From NCBI GenBank assembly GCA_904501735.1, contig CAJGBY010000001.1, positions 124,001 to 188,000 of the forward strand: a DNA stretch of 64,000 nt, in the 5' to 3' direction. This document shows positions 6,162 to 14,637 of the stretch, piece after piece. Numbering within the stretch: position 1 is the stretch's first letter; every line of letters starts with the position of its first letter. Origin of the DNA: an uncultured Muribaculaceae bacterium (lineage in GTDB: Bacteria; Bacteroidota; Bacteroidia; Bacteroidales; Muribaculaceae). Position numbers and translations under genes: made by a program. The notes beneath the pieces are model-generated. The model did not search any database and was not told the origin of the DNA. It was given only the letters and a program-made list of their open reading frames with translations.

Positions 6162-7469
6162 TTACTCCCATTCGATAGTTGCGTTTGGCTTTGGTGACAT
6201 GTCGTAGCACACACGGTTTACATTCTTCACTTCGCTAAGAATGCGTGCTGTGATCTTGTCAAGGATAGCCCAATCGATGTGTTCGATAGTTGCAGTCATT
6301 GCGTCGATAGTGTTAACGGCGCGAATGATAACAGGATATTCGTAAGAACGAGCATTGTCGCGAACACCTACTGACTTGAAATCAGGCACAACTGTGAAGT
6401 ATTGCCATACTTTCTTGTCAAGACCTGCAAGCTTGAATTCTTCGCGAAGGATAGCATCTGATTCACGAACTGCTTCAAGACGTTCACGAGTGATTTCGCC
6501 AAGGCAACGAACACCAAGACCTGGTCCTGGGAATGGTTGACGATAAACCATATCGTAAGGCAAACCAAGTTCAAGACCGCAAGCGCGAACTTCGTCCTTG
6601 AAAAGTTGCTTCAATGGTTCAACAAGTTCAAATTGAAGATCTTCAGGAAGACCACCTACATTGTGGTGAGATTTCACCATCTTAGCAGTCTTAGTACCGC
6701 TTTCTACGATGTCAGGATAGATTGTACCTTGTCCCAAGTAGTCGATACCATCAAGTTTGCGAGCTTCTTCTTCGAATACGCGAATGAATTCGCTACCGAT
6801 GATTTTACGCTTTTCTTCTGGATCGGTAACGCCAGCAAGTTTGCCAAGGAAGCGTTCGGTTGCGTCAACATAAACAAGGTTAGCGTTAAGTTGGTTGCGG
6901 AACACTTCAACAACATCTTCTGATTCGCCCTTGCGCATAAGACCGTGGTTAACATGCACGCACACAAGGTTGTCGCCGATAGCCTTAAGCAATAGAGCAG
7001 CAACAACAGAGCTGTCAACACCACCAGATAGAGCAAGAAGAACCTTCTTGTCGCCTACTTGACGACGAACAAGTTCGATTTGGTCGTTAACGAAGTTGGT
7101 CATGTTCCAGTTTGCTTCAGCTTTGCAAACATCGAATACGAAATCCTTAAGAGCAACCTTGATAGCTTCTTCGTCGTTTTCGAATTGAGCTAGTTTAACT
7201 TCGCAAAGAGCTTTGTCGTGACCTGCAGCTATAACAGGAACGCCTGCGTTGTAGATTTCAGGATTTACATCGATAGCAACACCATCGATAACATTGTTAG
7301 GACCACCATTGATGATGACACCCTTTACATTAGGCAATGCCTTAAGTTCCTCTACAGTAATGTCGTGTGGATAGATTTCACTATACACGCCAAGCGCTCG
7401 AATAGCACGAGCCACCACAGTGTTTTCGTGACTACCCAAGTCTAAGATAACAATCATATCTTGTTTCAT
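6162..7469 (-). CDS. guaA: GMP synthase with truncated, catalytically deficient amidotransferase domain
   Basis: GuaA converts XMP, ATP and an ammonia source to GMP. The ATP-pyrophosphatase half is intact: PP-loop LSGGVDSS at residues 147-154, then the standard dimerisation domain with PFPGPGLGVR and the ending SPKPNATIEWE. The N-terminal half is abnormal. Residues 1-80 look like a class I glutamine amidotransferase (MIVILDLGS, INGGPNNV), but where family members have GICYGMQ with the nucleophilic Cys this protein has AAGHDKALCEV. The following segment, which should hold the catalytic His-Glu (QFHPE), is missing; the protein resumes at FVFDVCKAEANW. Total length is 435 aa against about 510 for standard enzymes. 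Inference: it uses free ammonia or a separate glutaminase. Promoter -7 element at 7514-7521. Confidence 0.93.
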   Translation of the reverse strand: MKQDMIVILDLGSHENTVVARAIRALGVYSEIYPHDITVEELKALPNVKGVIINGGPNNVIDGVAIDVNPEIYNAGVPVIAAGHDKALCEVKLAQFENDEEAIKVALKDFVFDVCKAEANWNMTNFVNDQIELVRRQVGDKKVLLALSGGVDSSVVAALLLKAIGDNLVCVHVNHGLMRKGESEDVVEVFRNQLNANLVYVDATERFLGKLAGVTDPEEKRKIIGSEFIRVFEEEARKLDGIDYLGQGTIYPDIVESGTKTAKMVKSHHNVGGLPEDLQFELVEPLKQLFKDEVRACGLELGLPYDMVYRQPFPGPGLGVRCLGEITRERLEAVRESDAILREEFKLAGLDKKVWQYFTVVPDFKSVGVRDNARSYEYPVIIRAVNTIDAMTATIEHIDWAILDKITARILSEVKNVNRVCYDMSPKPNATIEWE

Positions 7470-7513
7470 ATGGGGAAAATTTAGTTTGAAATTCGAGTTA
7501 TAAAAATGATGTG

Positions 7514-7521
7514 CAAAGATA
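7514..7521 (-). promoter_or_regulatory. Promoter -7 element of guaA
   Basis: TATCTTTG on the minus strand, an exact TAnnTTTG match, about 45 nt upstream of the guaA start. Confidence 0.55.
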
Positions 7522-7683
7522 GAAAAAAGTTGGAAAATAGAGGTTAGTCGTTAAGATTTTTTTTGTGTATATATATTATTTTTTTGTTCGGTACCTAAAT
7601 TTCGATAAGGGTAACAAAGTGATTATAATTGTTCTTTGTCGTGTATGTGATAGCCGTAGGCGAAGCCTTGTTGCAACTTGATT

Positions 7684-8277
7684 CTATATTCGGAGTTTTC
7701 CCATATATTGAATAACATCGTTGTAACGATCTTCGTCGTAGATTACGGTGTCCATGTTTTTACCACCTTCGGCAATGAGAATGCGTGGTGTAGCGCTGTT
7801 GTCGGCAATGAGCCAATTGTCAACAATGGGGATAAAGATTTTGAAAAGATTGCGAATGCCAGCAACATAGCGTCGTCGGATTACATGCTGTGGAATGTTG
7901 TGTCCACCTTCTCTTACTCGTTGCGCCACACGGCTTATAGCCAGCTGGGTGCTGTTAAGCCAAAAGAAGATGAGTTTTACATTGTAGCCGAGTGATTGCG
8001 CTTTCTTTACAAGCGATTTTAGCGTGCGTGATGAGAGCGTGGTTTCGATGGCAAAAGTTTCTTCGCGTTCGAGAAGGTCGTTGATGCGTTGAAGCATCAC
8101 TTTGCCAGCATCGATAGCCACTCCTTCGGGGTTGAAAGGAGAAAGTCCTTTAGCAATTTCGTCGGCGTTGACGAATTCTTTGCATTGGAACACTTCGGGC
8201 AGAAGGGTGTAGGAAGCAGTGGTTTTACCTGCGCCATTACAACCACTTATGATGTAAAGTCGTTTTTCGCTGTCCAT
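7684..8277 (-). CDS. Zeta-toxin-like P-loop kinase/ATPase, 197 aa
   Basis: A 197-aa protein with an N-terminal Walker A motif GCNGAGKTT (residues 12-20). It is followed by NADEIAKGLSPFNPE and ETTLSSR, both typical of the zeta-toxin / predicted ABC-type ATPase group. Zeta toxins phosphorylate UDP-N-acetylglucosamine, but many chromosomal relatives have no demonstrated toxicity. I found no small epsilon-like antitoxin frame in the 170 bp upstream or the 214 bp downstream, so it is an orphan. It stands alone between guaA and a divergent antiporter gene. A kinase role on a small molecule is plausible; the toxin label is uncertain. Confidence 0.75.
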   Translation of the reverse strand: MDSEKRLYIISGCNGAGKTTASYTLLPEVFQCKEFVNADEIAKGLSPFNPEGVAIDAGKVMLQRINDLLEREETFAIETTLSSRTLKSLVKKAQSLGYNVKLIFFWLNSTQLAISRVAQRVREGGHNIPQHVIRRRYVAGIRNLFKIFIPIVDNWLIADNSATPRILIAEGGKNMDTVIYDEDRYNDVIQYMGKLRI

Positions 8278-8387
8278 AGTTGCGTCCTCCGGTTATTAGT
8301 TCTACAAAAATACAAAATTATTTGTTTAAAATGTTGTTATGAATGATAAAAAAAAGAAGTTGCGATGTTGTATTGGTGAAAAATGTG

Positions 8388-8395
8388 TAAATTTG
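8388..8395 (+). promoter_or_regulatory. Promoter -7 element of the antiporter gene
   Basis: TAAATTTG fits TAnnTTTG; a TTG at 8368-8370 may be the -33 motif. It lies about 55 nt upstream of the ATG at 8448. Confidence 0.5.
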
Positions 8396-8400
8396 TAGTA

Positions 8401-8417
8401 CGCATTCGTAGAATGCG
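8401..8417 (+). promoter_or_regulatory. Inverted repeat at the predicted transcript start
   Basis: CGCATTC, GTA, GAATGCG forms a perfect 7-bp inverted repeat beginning 5 nt after the -7 element. It would form a hairpin at the very 5' end of the antiporter mRNA or serve as an operator for a dimeric regulator. Confidence 0.4.
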
Positions 8418-8447
8418 ATAGATGAATAGAAAATCGAATAAAGAGAT

Positions 8448-10673
8448 ATGAATATTGAGGGATTGATAGGCGACTTGGCATTGATATTGATGCTTGGCGC
8501 AGTTGTAACATTGATTTTTAAGAAGCTTAAGCAGCCTATAGTATTAGGATATATAGTTGCGGGTTTTGTTGCGAGTAGCAATTTTAAGTATTTTCCAACA
8601 GTAGGAAATGAGGCAAATATAGAGTTTTGGGCAGAGATAGGTATTATAGTGCTATTGTTCTGCTTAGGGCTGGAATTCAGTTTTAAGAAATTGATGAATG
8701 TGGGCGGTTCAGCCGCGGTGACGGCTCTGATTATCGTTGGCGGTATGATGGGGCTCGGATTTACTGTGGGTGGATTCCTGGATTATAATTTTATAAATCG
8801 ATTGTTTCTTGGTGGAATGCTGTCGATGTCGTCGACAACGATTATTATCAAGGCATTTACCGATTTGAATATGCGACAACGCCGTTTTGTGCCACATGTA
8901 TTGGCTGTGCTGATATGTGAAGACTTGTTTGCAGTGGTAATGATGGTGTTGCTGTCGAGTGTGGCTCTCAATAATAGTGTTGAGGGAAGCGAGATGCTAT
9001 ATAGTATAGGAAAATTGGTGTTCTTCCTTGTGATATGTTTCACTGTGGGTGTGTATGTTTTGCCAACATTCTTTGCCCGTTATCGTCGCCTTATCAATGA
9101 CGAAATGTTATTGATAATATCGGTGGGATTGTGTATGTTGATGGCTGTGTTCTCGGTGTTCTCAGGATTTTCGATGGCGCTTGGCGCATTCATTATGGGT
9201 TCGATACTTGCAGGAACCAACGAGGCCGAACATATTGAAAAAGTGATGAAGCCAGTGAAGGACCTATTTGGTGCAGTGTTCTTCATCTCGGTGGGTATGA
9301 TGGTAAATCCAAGTATTATCTCGGAATATTGGACTATTATATTATTGCTATCGATAGTTGTGATAGTGGGTATGATAGTATTCGGTACAGTGGGTATGCT
9401 TGCCACAGGTCAGCCATTGAAGATTGCTATCGAGAGTGGTTTCAGTCTTACGCAAATAGGTGAATTTGCGTTTATTATTGCGTCGCTCGGTATGTCGCTT
9501 GGAGTGCTCGACGCAACATTATATCCTATAGTGGTGGCTGTGAGTGTAATCACTACATTCTTTACTCCTTATTTTATAAAATGGGCTATTCCATGCTACG
9601 AATGGACCGAAAAGCATTTGCCAAAGCGTGTGGTAAGTGCCTTGGAGACATATAGTAAGAATGCGACGACAGATAATGCTACAAGTTCGGTGTGGAAAAC
9701 GATTATTGGTCGATATTCATGGCGAATATTGTTGTATTCGGTAGTGATTATAGCAATGATGTGGTTGACAATCAATTATGTGGTGCCATTTGCGCAAGAC
9801 TTGATTGGCATGAATTTAGGAAAGGCTTTAGCTGTGTTGTTGTCGCTTGCAGCAATGACTCCATTCTTCATGGCGCTCACTTATCCATCGACCAAGCGCT
9901 CAGAACGACAAGAGTTACAACGCCGTGGCAATAAGTTCTTGGTTCCTCTTGTGGTGCTTACAATATTACGCCTTGTGATTGCATTTGCTCTTGTGGAAGT
10001 GTATGTAGGAATGATATACTCACATGGAGTGGGCGTTGCTTGTGCCGTTGTAGCCGTTGTTTTGTTGCTGTTCTTGTTGACAAAGCGCGTGGGCAAACGA
10101 ATGAAAAAGATGGAAAGCAAATTTGTGCGCAACTTGAACGAGCGAGAATTGCGAAAGAGTGGTAAGGGTAACACACTTGTGAGCGATTTCCACTTGGCCT
10201 ATTTGACTGTGGGTTATACATGTCCGTTTGTGGGTGAACGCCTATGTAATAGCGGAATGCGCAAGAAATATGGCGCAAATGTGGTGAGTATTCAACGAGG
10301 AGCAAACTTATTCCCAATACCAAGTGCCGATATGCGATTATTCCCTGGTGATGTGGTAGGTATAGTGGGAACTGAAGAACAAATCCAATCGTTGTTGACA
10401 GTGATTGAAGATTCGGAAGAAGAAGCTAATGTGGCTCATAGCGCCGATGCGAACAATATGTCGTTTGTGCATTTTGCAATAGAAGAAGGATCGGTGCTTG
10501 TGGGCAAAACAAGTGCTACAGCACGATTGCGCGAAGATTATATGTCGCTATTGGTGGCTATTCAGCGTGGCGAAGAGTATAAGACTCCGAATGGTCAAGA
10601 AGTGTTTGAAGCAGGCGATGTGTTGTGGCTTGTGGGCGATAACAAGAAGATTGAAGAGCTGAAAACAAACTAA
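8448..10673 (+). CDS. CPA2-family monovalent cation/proton antiporter with two TrkA-C domains
   Basis: A 741-aa integral membrane protein of the KefB/CPA2 type. About 12 hydrophobic segments occupy residues 1-385, including the family stretch SMSSTTIIIKAF, followed by a second hydrophobic block at about 420-545 with three or four helices. The cytoplasmic C-terminus holds two TrkA-C (RCK-C-like) domains at about 575-650 and 665-741, the second with EAGDVLWLVGDNKKIEEL. No NAD-binding TrkA-N domain is present, unlike KefB/KefC. The likely role is K+ or Na+/H+ exchange with ligand gating through the TrkA-C pair. It is followed after 43 nt by the amidase gene, possibly in one transcript. Confidence 0.88.
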   Translation: MNIEGLIGDLALILMLGAVVTLIFKKLKQPIVLGYIVAGFVASSNFKYFPTVGNEANIEFWAEIGIIVLLFCLGLEFSFKKLMNVGGSAAVTALIIVGGMMGLGFTVGGFLDYNFINRLFLGGMLSMSSTTIIIKAFTDLNMRQRRFVPHVLAVLICEDLFAVVMMVLLSSVALNNSVEGSEMLYSIGKLVFFLVICFTVGVYVLPTFFARYRRLINDEMLLIISVGLCMLMAVFSVFSGFSMALGAFIMGSILAGTNEAEHIEKVMKPVKDLFGAVFFISVGMMVNPSIISEYWTIILLLSIVVIVGMIVFGTVGMLATGQPLKIAIESGFSLTQIGEFAFIIASLGMSLGVLDATLYPIVVAVSVITTFFTPYFIKWAIPCYEWTEKHLPKRVVSALETYSKNATTDNATSSVWKTIIGRYSWRILLYSVVIIAMMWLTINYVVPFAQDLIGMNLGKALAVLLSLAAMTPFFMALTYPSTKRSERQELQRRGNKFLVPLVVLTILRLVIAFALVEVYVGMIYSHGVGVACAVVAVVLLLFLLTKRVGKRMKKMESKFVRNLNERELRKSGKGNTLVSDFHLAYLTVGYTCPFVGERLCNSGMRKKYGANVVSIQRGANLFPIPSADMRLFPGDVVGIVGTEEQIQSLLTVIEDSEEEANVAHSADANNMSFVHFAIEEGSVLVGKTSATARLREDYMSLLVAIQRGEEYKTPNGQEVFEAGDVLWLVGDNKKIEELKTN

Positions 10674-10716
10674 ATATAGAAAAGAATAACAATTAAATAC
10701 TAAAAACTTAACAACT

Positions 10717-12186
10717 ATGAAATGTTTTAAATTAGGACTTGTGGCTATGGCAATGATGCTATGTGGTAGCGCGCAAGCAAAAGTGGATCTAAAGATCGTG
10801 CGTGGCGAAGTTGATACTGTGTATAACAAAACGCACTATGTAGTGGGTGTTACCAATGTGGGTAACCGTGCTTATGTGAATGGCGATAGAGTGCATGTGT
10901 ATAAGACAGGCTCATTTGCTGCTGCAGTAGAATTGAAAGAAGGTCCAAACACTATTTCAGTTATTGTAGACGATACAATGGGTGAAGTTGAGAAGATACT
11001 GAATGTATATTATTCAACTAATCGTCCAGAAAAGCTATTTACAAGCCGTCAAGCAAAGAAAGAACTTCAACGCAGCAAGATGAAAAAGCGTGATTTCAAT
11101 GCTGTGTCAAAGAAGGGCGCATATCTACAATATGGTGATGGCGACGACCGTTTGGGTGGCTCAAAAATGGGTTATGTCACCGAAGGTATTGTGTTCAAGG
11201 TGGTAGGCGAAAAGGGTGATTTGTATAAAGTACAACTATCACAAAACAGATATGCCTTCATGGAAAAGGAATATCTTGAACCAACTGAAGAAGAAGTGGA
11301 AACTGTAACTACAGGAAGCTGGCGAGTAGCTAATAAGGGTGATTACGATCAAGTGTATATCAGTTTGCCAAAGCGTTTGCCTTATCATTACTGGACAGAA
11401 CTTGATCCAACTCGCATTTGCATTGATGTGTTTGGTGCAATGGATAATAGTAACTGGATGACTCAATATTTCGATACTGAAATCATTGATTATGTCGACT
11501 TTAATCAAGTAGAAAGCGATGTTTATCGTGTTATTATCAAGTTGAAGGAAAAGTATTCATGGGGTTACTCAGTGGATTATAGTGGCACAAGCCTTGTGAT
11601 TAATGTAAATCACGCACCTCAACCAACAATTAAGGGAATGGTGATAGGTCTTGACGCAGGTCATGGTGGAAAGCACCCAGGTGCAATCAGTGCATCGGGC
11701 TTGAAGGAAAAAGATGTGAATCTATCGCTCGTGAACGAAGTGAAAGCACTACTTGAAGCAAAGGGCGCAAAGATCGTGATGAGTCGCGATGGTGACCAAG
11801 GTCCAACAATGGGCGAACGCAAAAAGACATTTAAAGATGCTGGCGTGGACTTGATGATTTCAATTCACAACAATTCAGGTGGTAGCCCACTGAGCGAAAT
11901 GGGTTCATGTACTGCATATAAGCATGTATCAGATCGTGCATTGGCTGTAGCAATGCAAAAACGATTGGTTGAACTTGGCCACAAGAATTTTGGTGTGATT
12001 GGTAACTTCAACTTCTCTTTAAATGCTCCTACGGAATATCCAAATGTGCTTCTTGAAGTGTTGTTCATGAGTAGCTTGCCAGAAGAAGAAAAACTTGCTG
12101 ATGTGCAATATCATAAGAAGGTTGCAAAGCAAGTGGTGCTTGCTCTTGAAGATTATTTGAACGAAGTGAAAGCGTCAAAGAAATAA
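10717..12186 (+). CDS. N-acetylmuramoyl-L-alanine amidase (Amidase_3) with SH3-like domain
   Basis: A 489-aa secreted protein. The signal peptide ends near residue 22 (SAQA). An SH3-like segment lies at about 125-190 and a beta-rich AMIN-like region at about 200-300. The Amidase_3 catalytic domain at 308-480 carries the zinc-binding motifs GLDAGHGGKHPGA (His), EKDVNLSLVNEV (Glu) and SIHNNS (His), plus the catalytic Glu in LLEVLFMSS. It cleaves the amide bond between MurNAc and the stem peptide, so it acts in the periplasm in daughter-cell separation or wall turnover. The 43-nt gap to the antiporter upstream suggests possible co-transcription. Confidence 0.9.
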   Translation: MKCFKLGLVAMAMMLCGSAQAKVDLKIVRGEVDTVYNKTHYVVGVTNVGNRAYVNGDRVHVYKTGSFAAAVELKEGPNTISVIVDDTMGEVEKILNVYYSTNRPEKLFTSRQAKKELQRSKMKKRDFNAVSKKGAYLQYGDGDDRLGGSKMGYVTEGIVFKVVGEKGDLYKVQLSQNRYAFMEKEYLEPTEEEVETVTTGSWRVANKGDYDQVYISLPKRLPYHYWTELDPTRICIDVFGAMDNSNWMTQYFDTEIIDYVDFNQVESDVYRVIIKLKEKYSWGYSVDYSGTSLVINVNHAPQPTIKGMVIGLDAGHGGKHPGAISASGLKEKDVNLSLVNEVKALLEAKGAKIVMSRDGDQGPTMGERKKTFKDAGVDLMISIHNNSGGSPLSEMGSCTAYKHVSDRALAVAMQKRLVELGHKNFGVIGNFNFSLNAPTEYPNVLLEVLFMSSLPEEEKLADVQYHKKVAKQVVLALEDYLNEVKASKK

Positions 12187-12209
12187 TAGGTGAAAAAAAG
12201 CATAGAAAA

Positions 12210-12246
12210 AATAAAGTCGGGATTTCTAAAAGAAGTCCCGACTTTA
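12210..12246. terminator. Bidirectional terminator between the amidase gene and glyA
   Basis: A 13-bp stem (AATAAAGTCGGGA and complement), extended by inner T/A pairs, lies in the 83-bp gap of this convergent pair. Confidence 0.85.
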
Positions 12247-12269
12247 TTGTATTAATATAATAAGGTGTA

Positions 12270-13550
12270 TTAATAAGCAAACATTGGGTATTCGCCCATA
12301 ATTGCATTAACCTTAGCGCGTACAGCAGCGATAACCTTTTCGTCTTCAGGAGCGTGAAGAACTGTGTCGATAAGTTCAACGATTTCGCCCATCATATCAT
12401 CTTTTACGCCACGAGTAGTGATGGCTGGAGTACCAAGACGGATACCTGAAGTTTGGAATGGAGAGCGGCTATCGAATGGAACCATATTCTTATTGGCAGT
12501 GATGTCGGCAGCTACAAGAGCCTTTTCAGCCACCTTACCAGTGAGTTCAGGGAACTTAGTGCGAAGGTCAAGAAGGATACAGTGATTGTCGGTGCCACCT
12601 GAAGCAATCTTATAACCCTTGTCGGTAAGTGCTTGAGCCATAACTTGAGCATTCTTCTTCACTTGAGTTTGGTATTCAACAAATGATGGTTGAAGAGCTT
12701 CGCCGAAAGCAACAGCCTTAGCAGCGATAACATGTTCAAGAGGACCACCTTGTACGCCTGGGAATACAGCAGAGTCAAGAAGTTGCGACATCATCTTCAC
12801 TTGTCCCTTAGGAGTAGTCTTACCCCAAGGATTTTCAAAGTCCTTACCAAGCATGATGATACCACCGCGAGGACCACGAAGAGTCTTGTGAGTAGTTGAA
12901 GTTACGATGTGAGCATGCTTCAATGGGTTTTCAAGAAGACCAGCTGCGATGAGACCAGCAGGGTGAGCCATGTCGACAAGAAGAATAGCACCAACTGAGT
13001 CGGCGATTTCGCGCATGCGAGCATAATCCCAATCGCGAGAGTAAGCACTTGCACCACCTACGATAAGTTTTGGCTTCACTTCGTGAGCAAGACGTTCCAT
13101 TTGATCGTAATCAACAAGATTTGTGTCAGCAGTTACATTGTATTCAACTTGGTTGAAAACAATACCTGAGAAATTGACAGGTGAACCGTGAGAAAGGTGA
13201 CCACCGTGAGAAAGGTTCAATCCCATAAAAGTGTCGCCTGGGTTCATGCAAGCCATAAATACTGCCATGTTGGCTTGCGCGCCAGAGTGAGGTTGTACAT
13301 TAGCCCATTCAGCGCCAAAAAGTTTCTTGAGGCGTTCGATTGCAATAGTTTCGCTTTCGTCGACTACTTCGCAACCGCCATAGTAGCGATGTCCAGGGTA
13401 ACCTTCAGCGTACTTGTTGGTGAGGCATGAGCCCATAGCCTGCATCACTTGTTCGCTTACAAAGTTTTCGGAAGCAATAAGTTCGATTCCTTTCTTTTGG
13501 CGTTGATGTTCACGTTCGATAATGTCAAAAATTAATGAATCTTTCTCCAT
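12270..13550 (-). CDS. glyA: Serine hydroxymethyltransferase
   Basis: A 426-aa PLP enzyme interconverting serine plus tetrahydrofolate with glycine plus 5,10-methylene-THF. Family motifs: IELIASENFVSE near the N-terminus, YAEGYPGHRYYGGCE, SHGGHLSHG, the PLP-Lys motif TTHKTLRGPRGG (Lys about residue 226) and NMVPFDSRSPFQTSGIRLGTPA. Length is normal. It is the last gene of the minus-strand run pyrB-pyrI-flavin reductase-glyA (gaps 14, 9 and 32 nt), linking one-carbon supply with pyrimidine synthesis. Confidence 0.96.
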   Translation of the reverse strand: MEKDSLIFDIIEREHQRQKKGIELIASENFVSEQVMQAMGSCLTNKYAEGYPGHRYYGGCEVVDESETIAIERLKKLFGAEWANVQPHSGAQANMAVFMACMNPGDTFMGLNLSHGGHLSHGSPVNFSGIVFNQVEYNVTADTNLVDYDQMERLAHEVKPKLIVGGASAYSRDWDYARMREIADSVGAILLVDMAHPAGLIAAGLLENPLKHAHIVTSTTHKTLRGPRGGIIMLGKDFENPWGKTTPKGQVKMMSQLLDSAVFPGVQGGPLEHVIAAKAVAFGEALQPSFVEYQTQVKKNAQVMAQALTDKGYKIASGGTDNHCILLDLRTKFPELTGKVAEKALVAADITANKNMVPFDSRSPFQTSGIRLGTPAITTRGVKDDMMGEIVELIDTVLHAPEDEKVIAAVRAKVNAIMGEYPMFAY

Positions 13551-13582
13551 AAAATAATGTTATTATATGTTTTATATTTGAG

Positions 13583-14149
13583 TTATTTTTTCTTTTTTAC
13601 AGTCCACCCGAAAGTGCCTATAAGTTCGCCCATAGAATAGTAGCCGCCATGAGCATAAACCAAAAGATTGGCTTTTTTCATGTCGAAGGCACCAGTTTCA
13701 GGGTCGATAAATCGGTCGTCGGCAATTACATTAAGTACATCGGCAATGAACATGTCGTGAGTGCCAAGGTGAATAATTTCTTTGACGCGACACTCGATAG
13801 CTATAGGAGATTGCTCGATGTAGGGTGCGCTCACTTTTACGCCTTTGCATGGAGTGAGGCTCATTTCCTCAAATTTGTTGTAGTCGCGACCCGAACGCAC
13901 ACCACACCAATCGGTGGCACGAGCGAGCTCTACAGTAGTGAGGTTGAGCGTGAATTCCATGTTGCGTTTCACAATGTCGTAGCTATGGCGTTCAGGTCGA
14001 ATAGATACATAACACATAGCTGGGTCGGAGCAAATAGTGCCTACCCATGATGCTGTGAATACATTCCATTCGTCGGGGTTGCTACCACAACTTACCATAA
14101 TTGCTGGTAATGGATATATCATTGTTCCTGGTCGCCAGTTTTGTTTCAT
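13583..14149 (-). CDS. Flavin reductase-like / FMN-binding split-barrel protein
   Basis: A 188-aa flavoprotein of the flavin reductase-like family. Visible features are the N-terminal PLPAIMVSCG and NVFTASWVGTICSDP segment, then SIRPERHSYDIVKRNMEFTLNL, as in FMN-binding split-barrel proteins. The ending is basic (VKKKK). It likely binds FMN and reduces flavin or a small substrate with NAD(P)H; the physiological partner is unknown. It sits 9 nt downstream of pyrI and 32 nt upstream of glyA and is thus embedded in the pyrimidine operon. Confidence 0.85.
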   Translation of the reverse strand: MKQNWRPGTMIYPLPAIMVSCGSNPDEWNVFTASWVGTICSDPAMCYVSIRPERHSYDIVKRNMEFTLNLTTVELARATDWCGVRSGRDYNKFEEMSLTPCKGVKVSAPYIEQSPIAIECRVKEIIHLGTHDMFIADVLNVIADDRFIDPETGAFDMKKANLLVYAHGGYYSMGELIGTFGWTVKKKK

Positions 14150-14158
14150 TGTGGTATT

Positions 14159-14623
14159 TTATTTAAGAGTGATTTTGTCTTTGTTTTCGGTGCGTTCGCA
14201 ATAATGACATTTTAGTACTACATTCTCGCGGTCGATAACATGGAAATGAGTGCGCATAGGCTCGTTGTTAGTGATACACTTAGGGTTGCTGCACTTCACG
14301 ATGCCATAGATGTTGTCGGCAAGTTCCACTTTGTGCTTTTCGACCACTTCGTAGTCCTTAATGATGTTGATTACAGCATTAGGTGCAATTATTGCAATGC
14401 GATTGAGTGTAGATTCGGGGAATTTTACATCGGCAACTTTGATGATGCCTTTTTTGCCATACTTCTTGCTGTCGAGGTTGAAACCTATAGTTACGCTGTT
14501 GTCGATAGCTTTAATTCCGAGCAAATCGACTACTTTGAATAGAGAATCGCTTGGAATGTGGTCGATAACTGTACCGTTTTGTAGTGCTGCAACAGCTAAT
14601 TCTTTTTTATTTGTATCGTTCAT
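14159..14623 (-). CDS. pyrI: Aspartate carbamoyltransferase regulatory chain
   Basis: A 154-aa regulatory subunit of aspartate transcarbamoylase. The N-terminal allosteric domain carries the nucleotide-site segment VIDHIPSDSLFKVVDLLG. The C-terminal zinc domain has the four Cys ligands in the pattern C-x4-C and C-x2-C (CSNPKC, then CHYC). It lies 14 nt after pyrB, as in other PyrBI systems, and should confer CTP/ATP control on the catalytic subunit. Confidence 0.96.
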   Translation of the reverse strand: MNDTNKKELAVAALQNGTVIDHIPSDSLFKVVDLLGIKAIDNSVTIGFNLDSKKYGKKGIIKVADVKFPESTLNRIAIIAPNAVINIIKDYEVVEKHKVELADNIYGIVKCSNPKCITNNEPMRTHFHVIDRENVVLKCHYCERTENKDKITLK

Positions 14624-14637
14624 AATTGGTTCCTCCC

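Noticed and set aside
6009..6197. Plus-strand 62-codon frame running into the guaA 3' end
   Set aside because: It crosses the guaA terminator hairpin and overlaps guaA; no sign of real coding.
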